Part shown: in pieces, positions 37,865-46,393 of the stretch
Position numbering within the stretch: the first letter of the stretch is position 1
How the letters are laid out: each line of letters begins with the position of its first letter
NCBI GenBank assembly: GCA_006226775.1
Contig: SBGD01000060.1
Coordinates: 1-64,000, forward strand
Length of the DNA stretch: 64,000 bases
Origin: Paracoccaceae bacterium
GTDB lineage: Bacteria > Pseudomonadota > Alphaproteobacteria > Rhodobacterales > Rhodobacteraceae
Direction: 5' to 3'
Notes under the pieces: generated by a model
What the model was told of the DNA's origin: nothing
Databases searched by the model: none
The model's input: the letters and a program-made list of their open reading frames with translations, nothing else
Made by a program: the position numbers and the translations under genes

Positions 37865-38779
37865 ATGCTGACCGTTGCCGCGCTTTACCACTTCACCCGG
37901 TTCGACGACCCCGAGGCCCTGCAAGGCCCGCTGAGGGCGCTGTGCCTCGCGCAGGGCGTCACCGGCACGCTGCTGCTGGCGCGCGAAGGGCTCAACGGCA
38001 CGATTGCCGGGACGCGCGCCGGGATCGACGCGGTGCTGGCCCATCTCCGGGCGCTGCCCGGCTGCGCCGATCTCGAGCACAAGGAAAGCATGGCCAGCGC
38101 TCCGCCCTATGCCCGCATGAAGGTCCGGCTGAAACGCGAGATCGTGACCATGGGCCAGCCCGATGTCGATCCGCGCGCCCGCGTCGGCCACTATGTCGCG
38201 CCGGGCGACTGGAACGCCCTGATCCGCGCCGAGGACGTGGCGGTGATCGACACCCGCAACGACTACGAGGTGGCGATCGGCAGTTTCAAAGGCGCCATCG
38301 ACCCCGAAACCGCCAGTTTCCGCGATTTCCCCGCCTGGTGGGAGGCCAACAAGGACCGCTTCCACAACAAGAAGATCGCCATGTTCTGCACCGGCGGTAT
38401 CCGCTGCGAGAAATCCACCAACTACCTGCTGGGCCAGGGGGTGGCGGAGGTCTATCACCTCAAGGGCGGCATCCTGAAATACCTCGAGGAGGTGCCGGCC
38501 GAGGACAGCGCCTGGCAGGGCGCGTGCTTCGTCTTCGACGGCCGGGTCTCGGTGGGCCACGGGCTGGCGGAAGGGCCGCATCTGCTGTGTCACGCCTGCC
38601 GCCGCCCGATCCTGCCGGAAGACCGCGCCCGGCCGGAATACGAGGAAGGCGTCGCCTGTCACCATTGCGCGGGCGAGACCTCGGAGGCCGACAAGGCGCG
38701 CTTTCGCCAACGCCAGAAACAGATCGAACTGGCCCGCCGGCGGGGCGAGACACACCTCGGCGGCGCCTACGGGGTCTGA
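37865..38779 (+). CDS. trhO: tRNA uridine(34) hydroxylase TrhO (rhodanese family)
   Basis: TrhO makes 5-hydroxyuridine at position 34 of tRNAs using oxygen. The 304-residue protein has the UPF0176 N-terminal domain, then a rhodanese domain with active-site loop CTGGIRCEKS, and a Cys-rich C-terminal region (CHACRRPI and CHHCAGE). The start is ATG 37865, the family start. It is divergent from pncA. Confidence 0.95.
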   Translation: MLTVAALYHFTRFDDPEALQGPLRALCLAQGVTGTLLLAREGLNGTIAGTRAGIDAVLAHLRALPGCADLEHKESMASAPPYARMKVRLKREIVTMGQPDVDPRARVGHYVAPGDWNALIRAEDVAVIDTRNDYEVAIGSFKGAIDPETASFRDFPAWWEANKDRFHNKKIAMFCTGGIRCEKSTNYLLGQGVAEVYHLKGGILKYLEEVPAEDSAWQGACFVFDGRVSVGHGLAEGPHLLCHACRRPILPEDRARPEYEEGVACHHCAGETSEADKARFRQRQKQIELARRRGETHLGGAYGV

Positions 38780-38809
38780 GCCGGTGTCGGGAGGGGGCGG
38801 CTCCTCCGT

Positions 38810-38847
38810 CCCTTGCGGGCCGTCATCGCGAAGAATGCCCGCAAGGG
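38810..38847. terminator. Inverted repeat between convergent trhO and YeeE gene
   Basis: Perfect 10-bp arms CCCTTGCGGG (38810-38819) and CCCGCAAGGG (38838-38847) are separated by 18 bases. They lie between two gene 3' ends and may stop transcription from both sides, though no T run is present. Confidence 0.5.
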
Positions 38848-38864
38848 CTTGATGAGCGACCCGC

Positions 38865-39923
38865 TCACGCCGTGGCAGACACCAGCCGGCCCGAGACCAG
38901 CAGATGCGTGCTCATCGCGCCGATCCACATGGCCAGCACCGCCAGCCAGGCGGTGACCGAGAAGATCGCCCCGCCGGACACCCCCGCGCCCACCGCGCAG
39001 CCCCCCGCCAGCATCGAGCCGAAGCCCATCAGCGCCGCGCCGAGAAGATAGCGCTCCATCGGCGTGTCCGCGCCGAAGCGCTGGATGCGGAACTCGCGGT
39101 TGAGCAGCGCCATCGCCGCCGCGCCGAGAAACACCCCCGGCACCAGCCCGACGCCGAAGCTGACCGGCAGGCTGCGCTCGTTGACCAGCCCCATCAGCGT
39201 ATCGGTCGAGGGGCCGGTGAAGGTGACCGAGGAAATCGGCACCACCTCGAAGGAGGTCTGCGCCAGCCGGTAGGTCAGGATCCACCCCAGCGCCACCGCC
39301 GCGCCCACCAGCGCCGCCGCCAGCGCCCGGCCCGGGGCCACACCCCGGTGCCGCGCCAGGGCAAACCCCGCCAGAAGCGCCAGCCCGGCCACCGCCGCCG
39401 CAACCCCGTGCGACAGGCCCAGCGCCGACAAGAGGTTCCGCGTCTGTCCGCCGTCGATCAGCGCCCAGGATCCGATTTCCTCGCGCAGCGGCGACAGCAC
39501 CCCGCGCAAGCTGGCCTGGGCCACCAGCGTCAGCACCAGCCCGGTGACGATGGCGCGCAGGTTGCCGGTGGCCGAAAGCACCAGCAACCGCGAGGCACAG
39601 CCCCGCGCCAGGATCATGCCCGCGCCGAACATCAGCCCGCCGATCGCCGCCCCCGAGAGCGAGCCGGTCGCCGCCAGCTGCCGCGCCTCGCGCACGTCCA
39701 GCCATCCCGCGGCGACCGCGCCCTGCACGCCCACCACCGCGGCGCAAAAGGCGATCAGCCAGATCGCCAGCTTCGGGCCGAAACCGCCCTCCGCCACCTC
39801 GACCGTGGCCGAGCGCAGGCAGAAGCGCGAATGCTGCGCCGCCGCGCCAAAGATCAACCCGGTCAGGACGCCGATGCCGATCAGCACGTTGCCATCCCCG
39901 AAACGCTCGATCAGCGTGTCCAT
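38865..39923 (-). CDS. YeeE/YedE (TsuA/SoxT-like) sulfur transporter
   Basis: A 352-residue inner-membrane protein with about nine hydrophobic helices, in the sulfur-transport (YeeE/YedE) family that moves thiosulfate or sulfur groups. Conserved cysteines are present in HSRFCLRSA, ARGCASRL and GGCAVGAG, the places used for thiosulfate transfer in TsuA. It lies downstream of soxF and is read in the same direction, with a 117-base gap holding a GAAT half-site. It probably supplies or removes sulfur compounds for the Sox system. Confidence 0.92.
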   Translation of the reverse strand: MDTLIERFGDGNVLIGIGVLTGLIFGAAAQHSRFCLRSATVEVAEGGFGPKLAIWLIAFCAAVVGVQGAVAAGWLDVREARQLAATGSLSGAAIGGLMFGAGMILARGCASRLLVLSATGNLRAIVTGLVLTLVAQASLRGVLSPLREEIGSWALIDGGQTRNLLSALGLSHGVAAAVAGLALLAGFALARHRGVAPGRALAAALVGAAVALGWILTYRLAQTSFEVVPISSVTFTGPSTDTLMGLVNERSLPVSFGVGLVPGVFLGAAAMALLNREFRIQRFGADTPMERYLLGAALMGFGSMLAGGCAVGAGVSGGAIFSVTAWLAVLAMWIGAMSTHLLVSGRLVSATA

Positions 39924-39952
39924 GTTCCATCTCCGCAAGTTTGGCGGAACAT

Positions 39953-39990
39953 ATCTCGATTCGTGAATGCGGGCCTTGACATGTCTCAAG
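39953..39990. promoter_or_regulatory. Possible weak SoxR-like site upstream of the YeeE gene
   Basis: ATCT-N8-GAAT (39953-39968) resembles the ATTC-N8-GAAT sites in this cluster with two mismatches. Next to it lies the inverted repeat CTTGA-N6-TCAAG (39975-39990). The interval is 30-70 bases upstream of ATG 39923. Confidence 0.25.
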
Positions 39991-40040
39991 TCCGCCCGAA
40001 GGCCCTCCGCCCCGGGACGGGGCGAAAGGCCGGGGTCCGG

Positions 40041-41306
40041 TCAGCCGAACATGTCGGTGGTGATGCCGTCGTACCAGCCCAGGCTTTCCTGGTAGGTGGT
40101 CTTGCGCGTCGCGGCGTCTTCGTCGTTCTGGCTGATGAAACTGTCGACCGAGGCGATCTTCTCCGCGGTCGGCTCATAGGCCGCGCCCACCTTGACCCCG
40201 TCGTCGGTGGCGATCAGCGACCAGCAGGTATTGGCGTATTTCGCCGGGAAGACCCGGCTGCCGGTCAGCGCGCCGCGCACCGCATTGGCACAGACCTTGG
40301 CCTGGGAATTGGCCGAAAAGCCCGATTTCGGCATGTCGCCCTGCGCGGCCGCGTCACCCAGAACGTAGATGTCCGGATCGGCCTTCGACGACATGTCGGT
40401 CGGGTTGACCGGCGCCCAGTTGCCCTCGGTCACGCCGGCCAGTTCGGCGATCCGCCCGGCCTTCTGCGCCGGAATGACGTTGCAGGCATCGGCCTTGATG
40501 ACCTCGCCATCGATGTCCACCGTCATCTCGGCCGGGTTCACGGTGACGTTCTGGCCGCCGAAATCCGGGCCGATGCGGGTGATCATGCCAGCATAATGCT
40601 GCTCCCAGCCTTCCTCGAAGAGCCCCTGCTTGGAGAAATTGGCCTTGGGATCGGCGATGATGATCTTGGCGGTCGGGTTGGTCTGTTTCAGCGCATGGGC
40701 CACCATCGAGATCCGCTCGTAGGGCCCGGGAGGGCAGCGGAAGGGGTTGGGCGGGGCGACCATGACAAAGGTGCCGCCCTCGGGCATCGCCTCGACCTGG
40801 GCCTTGAGAAGCGCGGTCTGCGATCCGGCCTTGTAGGCATGGGGCATGGCGTTCTGCGCCGTCACGTCCCAGCCGGGCACCGCGCCGTCGACGAAATCGA
40901 TGCCGGGGCTGAGGATCAGTTTGTCATAGGGCACCGATCCGCCGCCCGCCAGCGCCACCGTCCTGGCGTCGCGGTCCACGCCCACCGCCCAGTCATGCAC
41001 CACGTTGACGCCATACTCGCTGGCCAGCGTGCCATAGGAATGGGCGATCGAGTCGATGGTGCGGAAGCCGCCGATGACGAGGTTGGAGAAGAAGCAGGTG
41101 TAATAGGTCTTGGTCGGTTCGATCAGCAGGACGTCGATCTCGCCCTCGCTGTCCTTGGCGATGTAGCGCGCGGCCGTGGCGCCGCCGGCGCCGCCGCCGA
41201 CGATGACGACCCGCGGCTTGCCGTGGCTGGCGGCGCGGACCATGGGGGCGGACAGGGTCATTGCCGCCGCGGCGGTGCCGATAAAGGCCCGTCTGTTGAA
41301 TGTCAT
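40041..41306 (-). CDS. soxF: SoxF / FccB flavocytochrome c sulfide dehydrogenase flavoprotein
   Basis: SoxF is the FAD subunit of a periplasmic flavocytochrome c that oxidizes sulfide and stimulates the Sox system. A twin-arginine signal (NRRAFIGTAAAAMTLSAP) is followed by the dinucleotide-binding motif VVIVGGGAGGATAARYI. Cysteines in YYTCFFSN and in ANTCWSLI match the redox pair of FccB. The product is 421 aa. It starts 30 bases past soxE and ends the sox run. Confidence 0.95.
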   Translation of the reverse strand: MTFNRRAFIGTAAAAMTLSAPMVRAASHGKPRVVIVGGGAGGATAARYIAKDSEGEIDVLLIEPTKTYYTCFFSNLVIGGFRTIDSIAHSYGTLASEYGVNVVHDWAVGVDRDARTVALAGGGSVPYDKLILSPGIDFVDGAVPGWDVTAQNAMPHAYKAGSQTALLKAQVEAMPEGGTFVMVAPPNPFRCPPGPYERISMVAHALKQTNPTAKIIIADPKANFSKQGLFEEGWEQHYAGMITRIGPDFGGQNVTVNPAEMTVDIDGEVIKADACNVIPAQKAGRIAELAGVTEGNWAPVNPTDMSSKADPDIYVLGDAAAQGDMPKSGFSANSQAKVCANAVRGALTGSRVFPAKYANTCWSLIATDDGVKVGAAYEPTAEKIASVDSFISQNDEDAATRKTTYQESLGWYDGITTDMFG

Positions 41307-41336
41307 GTCGCGTTTCCTCCGTTGGTGAAGGGCCGC

Positions 41337-42044
41337 TTACTGGTCGAGCGACCCGAAATAGGCGGCCAGGGCCGCGATCTCGTCGTCGGACAGGCGCCCG
41401 GCGATCATCCGCATGACAGGGTGTGCCCTGTACTGGTTCTTGTAGGCATGCATCGCGATCACGAAGTCCTCTTCCGGCCAGAGCGTGATCGAGGGAATGC
41501 CGCTGTCGCCGCCGTCCGCCCGGTGACAGGTGGTGCATTCGGACGACAGGTATTCACCGTATTCCGGATCGCCGACAATGGCGAGGATCTCCGGGTCGAC
41601 CGTGTGGTCGGTGCCGGTGGCGGTGGGATCGGCCTCGGGGATATCCGACGGATCCGCCGAAAAGCGCCGCAGGTAGGCCAGAAGATCGGCCCGGTCGCGC
41701 GCATCCGGCAGGCCGTCAAAGGACATGCGGGTGCCGGACACCAGGTTCTTGGGATTCTCGATATAGATGTGCAGCGTGTCGGCGTGCCATTCGAGGCCCC
41801 CCGAGGCCGCGCGCATCATGTCCTTGGAATAGCGGAACCCCTCATGCGCCCCCGCCCGGCGCCCGAAGAGGTTGTTGAGATGCGGGCCGACCCGGTCCCT
41901 CGCGCCCTGCCCGACCTGGTGGCAGGCCTTGCAATGGCGAAACAGCGTCTCGCCCCGCGCGGCATCGCCCAGGTCCTGCGCGCCGGCCCCCTGGGCAGGA
42001 CAAAGGGCCAGGGCAAGGGCGGCAAGGCGCGATCTCGTCCGCAT
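41337..42044 (-). CDS. soxE: SoxE diheme cytochrome c
   Basis: SoxE is the cytochrome partner of SoxF. After a signal peptide (cleavage near AGAQD), two heme-binding motifs are visible: CKACH (Cys38-His42) and CTTCH in the second half (near residue 169). Methionines near GTRMSFDG and PVMRMI may be axial ligands. The 235-residue product lies 4 bases after soxD and 30 before soxF. Confidence 0.94.
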   Translation of the reverse strand: MRTRSRLAALALALCPAQGAGAQDLGDAARGETLFRHCKACHQVGQGARDRVGPHLNNLFGRRAGAHEGFRYSKDMMRAASGGLEWHADTLHIYIENPKNLVSGTRMSFDGLPDARDRADLLAYLRRFSADPSDIPEADPTATGTDHTVDPEILAIVGDPEYGEYLSSECTTCHRADGGDSGIPSITLWPEEDFVIAMHAYKNQYRAHPVMRMIAGRLSDDEIAALAAYFGSLDQ

Positions 42045-42048
42045 GCCC

Positions 42049-43272
42049 CTAGTCTTCCGGGAAGGACTTCAGGTATTCGATCACCGCCGCCAGGTCATCC
42101 TCCTTGCGCAGCCCGGCAAAGGTCATCTTGGTGCCGGACATATAGGCCTTGGGCTTAGCCAGGAAGGCAGTCAGTTCCTCCTCGGTCCAGACCAGCCCGT
42201 CCTCGCCGGCGGCCTGCATGTCCCTGGAATACTTGAACCCCTCGGCGGCCCCCGCCGGATGCCCGACGATGCCGTTCAGCGAAGGGCCGGTGCGGTGCTT
42301 GGCGCCCTCGCCGACCTGGTGGCAGGCGCGGCACTTCTTGAACACGTTCTCGCCCGCGGCGACCAGCTCGGGGTCGAGCGCCTCGGCGCCGGTATCTTCC
42401 GACGCAGACTCCTCCATCGCCGCCTCCTCGACCGCCTCGGGCTGGTCCTCGTTGACGATGGCGGCGTCGGTCTCGAAGGCCTCTTCGGCGCTGCCCTCTT
42501 CGGCGGGGGTCACGTCCAGCACGGTGGCGCGCATGGTGATCTCGACGCTGTCCTTGCAGTTCTCCATGCAGGGCTCGGTGCGCCACATGGGGTATTCGGT
42601 CTCGGCCCGGTCATCGACGATGAAGCCATCGGCATTGGGCATCTCGACCTCGAGGAAATTCTCATGCGTGAGGGTGAAATCCTCGTCGACGAGATCGTTG
42701 GAGTAAAGGATATAGGCCACCATGGCATAGACCTCGTCCACCTCGAGCGTCTGCGCCGCGCCGAAGGGCATGGAGCGGTGGATGTAATCCCAGACGGTCG
42801 AGAGATAGGGCCAGTAGCTGCCCACGGTCTTGACCGGGTCCTTGTCGGCCAGCGTGTCCCAGCCGCCGGCCAGCTTGGGCCAGTTGCCCGTGCCCTCGGC
42901 AAAGTCGCCGTGGCAGGCGGCGCATTTCTCGGCAAAGACCTCCTCGCCGGTCCAGACATCGCCCGAGCCTTCCGGCAGGCCGGTGCCATCGGGCATCACG
43001 TCGAGATCCCAGGCGGCGATTTCCTCGGGCAGGGCGGGACGGCCCAGTCCGTAGGTGCCGCCCGAGCCGTCCGAGGCCGCCGCCGCGCCGACGATCAGCC
43101 CGCCCGCGGGCGCCTCGTCGGCACCGCCGCCGGGAATGACCAGCGCGACGGTCGGGTTGTTGTCCGGGATCGGGGCGATATTGCGGTCGGCGAAATTGAT
43201 CGCCAGCACCGTCATGACCACCAGGCCGGCGCCGGTTCCGGCAAAGAGCGCAAGGTTAGGATACTTCGACAT
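42049..43272 (-). CDS. soxD: SoxD diheme cytochrome c of sulfur dehydrogenase
   Basis: SoxD takes electrons from the molybdenum subunit SoxC. The 407-residue protein has an N-terminal membrane or signal helix (about 6-25), a first heme domain (CAACH near residue 117), and a C-terminal heme domain (CRACH near 320). An acidic linker lies between them (about 255-310, rich in Glu/Ala/Asp). Its start overlaps soxC by 17 bases, supporting coupled expression of the SoxCD complex. Confidence 0.95.
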   Translation of the reverse strand: MSKYPNLALFAGTGAGLVVMTVLAINFADRNIAPIPDNNPTVALVIPGGGADEAPAGGLIVGAAAASDGSGGTYGLGRPALPEEIAAWDLDVMPDGTGLPEGSGDVWTGEEVFAEKCAACHGDFAEGTGNWPKLAGGWDTLADKDPVKTVGSYWPYLSTVWDYIHRSMPFGAAQTLEVDEVYAMVAYILYSNDLVDEDFTLTHENFLEVEMPNADGFIVDDRAETEYPMWRTEPCMENCKDSVEITMRATVLDVTPAEEGSAEEAFETDAAIVNEDQPEAVEEAAMEESASEDTGAEALDPELVAAGENVFKKCRACHQVGEGAKHRTGPSLNGIVGHPAGAAEGFKYSRDMQAAGEDGLVWTEEELTAFLAKPKAYMSGTKMTFAGLRKEDDLAAVIEYLKSFPED

Positions 43273-44530
43273 TCTCGGCCTCCCCGTTGGCTTTCACATG
43301 CCAGGTCTGGATGCAGTTGTTGTGATAGATCGAGTTCTCGCCCCGCACCTCGCGCAGTTGCGCCTTGGTGGGCTGGACATAGCCGGTCTCGTCCATCGCG
43401 CGGCTTTGCAGCAGCATCTCCTCGCCCGCCCAGGTGGTGTCGAGGTAGAAGCGGGTCAGCGCCTTGTTCTCGCCCTCGTTGGCCAGCCGCGCGGTTTCCC
43501 AGGTCATGCCGCCGTCCCTGGACACATCGACGCGGGTGATCCTGCCATGCCCCGACCAGGCCATGCCGGTGATCACCAGCGGCCCGTGGCCATGGGTGAT
43601 CGGCATCTGCGGGCTGGGCGAGGTGACGACGGATTTCGCATCCATCACCCAGGTCCACTTGCGCGAGGTGCCATCGGCCAGCGTATCGGTGTATTTCGAG
43701 GTTTCCTCGCGCGATTCGACCGGGCCGCTGGTGACCTCGATCCGGCGGATCCACTTGACCCACATGTTGCCTTCCCAGCCCGGCACGACGAGGCGCACCG
43801 GATACCCGTGCTCCTTGCGCAAGGCCTCGCCATTGGCCTTGAACGCCACGAGCACGTCGTCCAGCGCCTTTTCCATCGGGATCGAGCGGCCATTCGAGGA
43901 GGCATCGGCGCCTTCCACGTAGACCCACTTGTCGGCCAGATCGTCGCCCAGCCCGGCCTCGGCCAGCAGCGTGCGCAGCGGCACGCCGGTGTATTCCATG
44001 TTGTGAATCATGCCATGGGTGAACTGCGCGCCGTTCAATTGCGCACCGGCCCATTCCATACCGGTATTCGCCGCGCATTCGCAGAAATAGACGTGGTTTT
44101 CCCGCGGGAACCGCTCGAGATCGGCATAGGTGAAGACCAGCGGCGTCTCGACCAGCCCGTTGATCATCAGGCGATAGTCTTCCTTCTTCAGCTCGATCGC
44201 GCCCGAATGGTGCCGCTCGAAGGCGCAGCCCTGCGGGGTGATCGTGCCGTCCAAAGCGTGGATCGGGGTGAAGTTGATCGAGGAAATCGTATCGGCGGTC
44301 AGCCATTCGACGTTGCGGCGGATCACGTCCGATTCAAACTCGATGGGCAGGCCATAGGGCACCTCGTCGACGCCGGCGCCAAAGCCCGAGGCCCAGTCCT
44401 GCACTTCGGTGATCAGCGGATCGGCGTCCTGCGCGCGGGCGCTGCCTGCCGCCACGGCCCCTGCCGCTGCGGCGACGCTGCCACGCAGAAAGGCGCGGCG
44501 GGATGTGCCTGCTGTCCTGTCGTTCGACAT
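43256..44530 (-). CDS. soxC: SoxC, molybdenum subunit of sulfur dehydrogenase
   Basis: SoxC oxidizes the SoxY-bound sulfane sulfur, giving extra electrons and allowing complete thiosulfate oxidation without sulfur globules. It is a sulfite-oxidase-family protein of 424 residues with a twin-arginine signal (TSRRAFLRGSVAAAAG). The molybdenum-ligand cysteine is probably in YFCECAANTG, and the C-terminal dimer domain includes WSGHGRITRVDVSRDGGMTW. SoxD follows with an overlap. Confidence 0.96.
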   Translation of the reverse strand: MSNDRTAGTSRRAFLRGSVAAAAGAVAAGSARAQDADPLITEVQDWASGFGAGVDEVPYGLPIEFESDVIRRNVEWLTADTISSINFTPIHALDGTITPQGCAFERHHSGAIELKKEDYRLMINGLVETPLVFTYADLERFPRENHVYFCECAANTGMEWAGAQLNGAQFTHGMIHNMEYTGVPLRTLLAEAGLGDDLADKWVYVEGADASSNGRSIPMEKALDDVLVAFKANGEALRKEHGYPVRLVVPGWEGNMWVKWIRRIEVTSGPVESREETSKYTDTLADGTSRKWTWVMDAKSVVTSPSPQMPITHGHGPLVITGMAWSGHGRITRVDVSRDGGMTWETARLANEGENKALTRFYLDTTWAGEEMLLQSRAMDETGYVQPTKAQLREVRGENSIYHNNCIQTWHVKANGEAENVEVS

Positions 44531-44549
44531 CTCTGTCTCCCTTTAACGT

Positions 44550-44575
44550 CATGCCGGGCCCGGGGCGACGGCATG
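44550..44575. promoter_or_regulatory. Hairpin between soxB and soxC
   Basis: CATGCCG (44550-44556) and CGGCATG (44569-44575) flank a GC-rich loop in the 67-base gap. It may tune the ratio of SoxB to SoxCD mRNA. Confidence 0.35.
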
Positions 44576-44597
44576 GTTGCAGAAATCGGCGGGCGTC

Positions 44598-46295
44598 TCA
44601 GGCGCCCACCACGTCCACGGATGTATTCGGATCGAGCCTCACGGTGCCGCGATTGCGGATGTGGCTTTCCACCACGTCCCAGATCGGCGGCCCCTCGGTG
44701 CCCTCGTTCACGCTGGCCCAGCCGGCGACCACATAGGTCTTGCCGGCGTCGATCGCCTCGCCGGTCCTGAGCAGGGTCATCTCGCTGATCCGGTCGCCCT
44801 GCGGCCTGGTGATGTCGATCCGGTAGCCGAGGCCGCCGACCCGCACCATGTCGCCGCCCTGCTGGTAATAGGGGTCGGGGTTGAAGATGTTGTCGGCCAC
44901 GTCCTCGAGGATCACCTTGATGAATTCGCCGGTCATTTCCGAGCGATAGGCATTGGGATAGGTCATCGAGGTGACGTTCCAGATATCCTCGCGGGTGATC
45001 GCATCGCCGGGGATCAGGCTGGGCCCCCAGCGCACGCCGGGCGACATGGCGATATCGGCCTCGCGCTCGGTGATCAGCGCGTCGCAGATCAGGTCGTCCC
45101 AGGCACCGTTGAAATTGCCCCGGCGATAGAGCAGCGAGTCGGTCTTGCCGATCACCTCTTCCAGCTCGGCCTTGTAGGGCGCGCGCTGTTCGTCGATCAG
45201 CGCGGTCATCGAAGGGTCGGGGGCGATCACGTCCGAGAAGATCGGGATCAGCTTGTGCCGATAGCCCATCATCCGCCCGTCGCGCACGTCAAGGTCGACG
45301 CGGCTGACGAACTTGCCGTTCGAGCCCGAGGCAATCACGATGGTCTCGCCCACCAGCACCGGTTCGGGCAGGGCGTCATGGGTATGGCCCGACAGGATCA
45401 CGTCGATGCCGCTGAGCTTGCCGGCCATCTTCTTGTCGACGTCGAACCCGTTGTGCGACAGCACGACGACCAGCTCGGCGCCCTGGGCGCGGACCTCGTC
45501 GACCATGGTCTGCATGTGTTCGTCGCGGATGCCGAAGCTGTATTCCGGGAACATCCAGCCGGGGTTGGCAATCGGCATGTAGGGAAAGGCCTGGCCGATG
45601 ACGGCGATCTTCGTGCCGCCGCGCTCGAAGAAGGTATAGGGCGGGAACATCTCGGCCGGTTCGTCCCATTCGGCGTCGAAGATGTTCTGGCCCAGCGCCG
45701 CAAAGGGCAGGCCCTCGACAATCTCGTGCACCCGGTCCGAGCCCAGGGTGAACTCCCAGTGAAAGGTCATGGCGTCGGGCTTGAGCGCGTTCATCACGTT
45801 GACCATGTCCTGGCCCGCGGTGTGATAGCAGGTATAGCTGCCGTGCCAGGTATCGCCGCCGTCGAGCAGAAGCGCATCGGGCCGCTCGGCGCGGATGGCA
45901 TTGACCACGGTGGCCACCCGGTCCATGCCGCCGACCCGGCCATAGGCCTGCGCCAGCGCGGAAAAGTCGCCCGAGGACAGCGCGTAATGCGCCGGGCTGC
46001 CGTCGTCGATGCCGTAAAGGCGGCGGAAATCGGCGCCGGTGACATGCGGCACCACGCCCTTGTTCGGACCGACGCCGATATTGATCGAGGGTTCGCGGAA
46101 GTAGATCGGCTTCAACTGCGCGTGGATGTCGGTGACATGGATGAGAGAGACATTGCCGAAGGTGTCGAACTCAAGCAGTTGATCCTGGGTCAGCGCCTGC
46201 TGCGCGGCCAGACGTGCCCAATTGCCGAAGCCCGAGGCACCGATCATCGCCGATGCGGCCATGGACACCTGAAGAAAATCGCGGCGGGAGATCAT
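44598..46295 (-). CDS. soxB: SoxB thiosulfohydrolase
   Basis: SoxB hydrolyses the terminal sulfone of SoxYZ-bound thiosulfate to release sulfate. It is a dimanganese enzyme of the 5'-nucleotidase family with 565 residues. A twin-arginine signal (SRRDFLQVSMAAS) precedes metal-binding motifs: VTDIHAQL, DGGDTWHGS, and DVILSGHTHDALPEP. Its promoter region holds a palindrome and follows a terminator after soxA, so it probably starts its own unit (soxBCDEF). Confidence 0.96.
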   Translation of the reverse strand: MISRRDFLQVSMAASAMIGASGFGNWARLAAQQALTQDQLLEFDTFGNVSLIHVTDIHAQLKPIYFREPSINIGVGPNKGVVPHVTGADFRRLYGIDDGSPAHYALSSGDFSALAQAYGRVGGMDRVATVVNAIRAERPDALLLDGGDTWHGSYTCYHTAGQDMVNVMNALKPDAMTFHWEFTLGSDRVHEIVEGLPFAALGQNIFDAEWDEPAEMFPPYTFFERGGTKIAVIGQAFPYMPIANPGWMFPEYSFGIRDEHMQTMVDEVRAQGAELVVVLSHNGFDVDKKMAGKLSGIDVILSGHTHDALPEPVLVGETIVIASGSNGKFVSRVDLDVRDGRMMGYRHKLIPIFSDVIAPDPSMTALIDEQRAPYKAELEEVIGKTDSLLYRRGNFNGAWDDLICDALITEREADIAMSPGVRWGPSLIPGDAITREDIWNVTSMTYPNAYRSEMTGEFIKVILEDVADNIFNPDPYYQQGGDMVRVGGLGYRIDITRPQGDRISEMTLLRTGEAIDAGKTYVVAGWASVNEGTEGPPIWDVVESHIRNRGTVRLDPNTSVDVVGA

Positions 46296-46321
46296 GCTCT
46301 GGTCTCGCTTCCTGTAAGTGT

Positions 46322-46341
46322 TTCACATACGCATATGTGAA
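46322..46341. promoter_or_regulatory. Palindromic operator before soxB
   Basis: TTCACATA-CGCA-TATGTGAA is a perfect 8-bp-arm palindrome 27 bases upstream of the soxB ATG. The half-site TTCACATA recurs at 50144-50151 by soxV, and TGTGAAT recurs before soxX. It overlaps an ATAC-N8-GAAT match. Probably bound by SoxR. Confidence 0.55.
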
Positions 46342-46353
46342 TGGGTAAGGTGC

Positions 46354-46386
46354 AAAAACGCCCCGCGCCGGATCCGGTGCGGGGCG
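46354..46386 (-). terminator. Intrinsic terminator after soxA
   Basis: On the minus strand a near-perfect GC stem (46386-46359, centred on CCGGATCCGG) is followed by TTTTT. It lies 8 bases past the soxA stop and before the soxB operator. Confidence 0.85.
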
Positions 46387-46393
46387 TGCCGGG

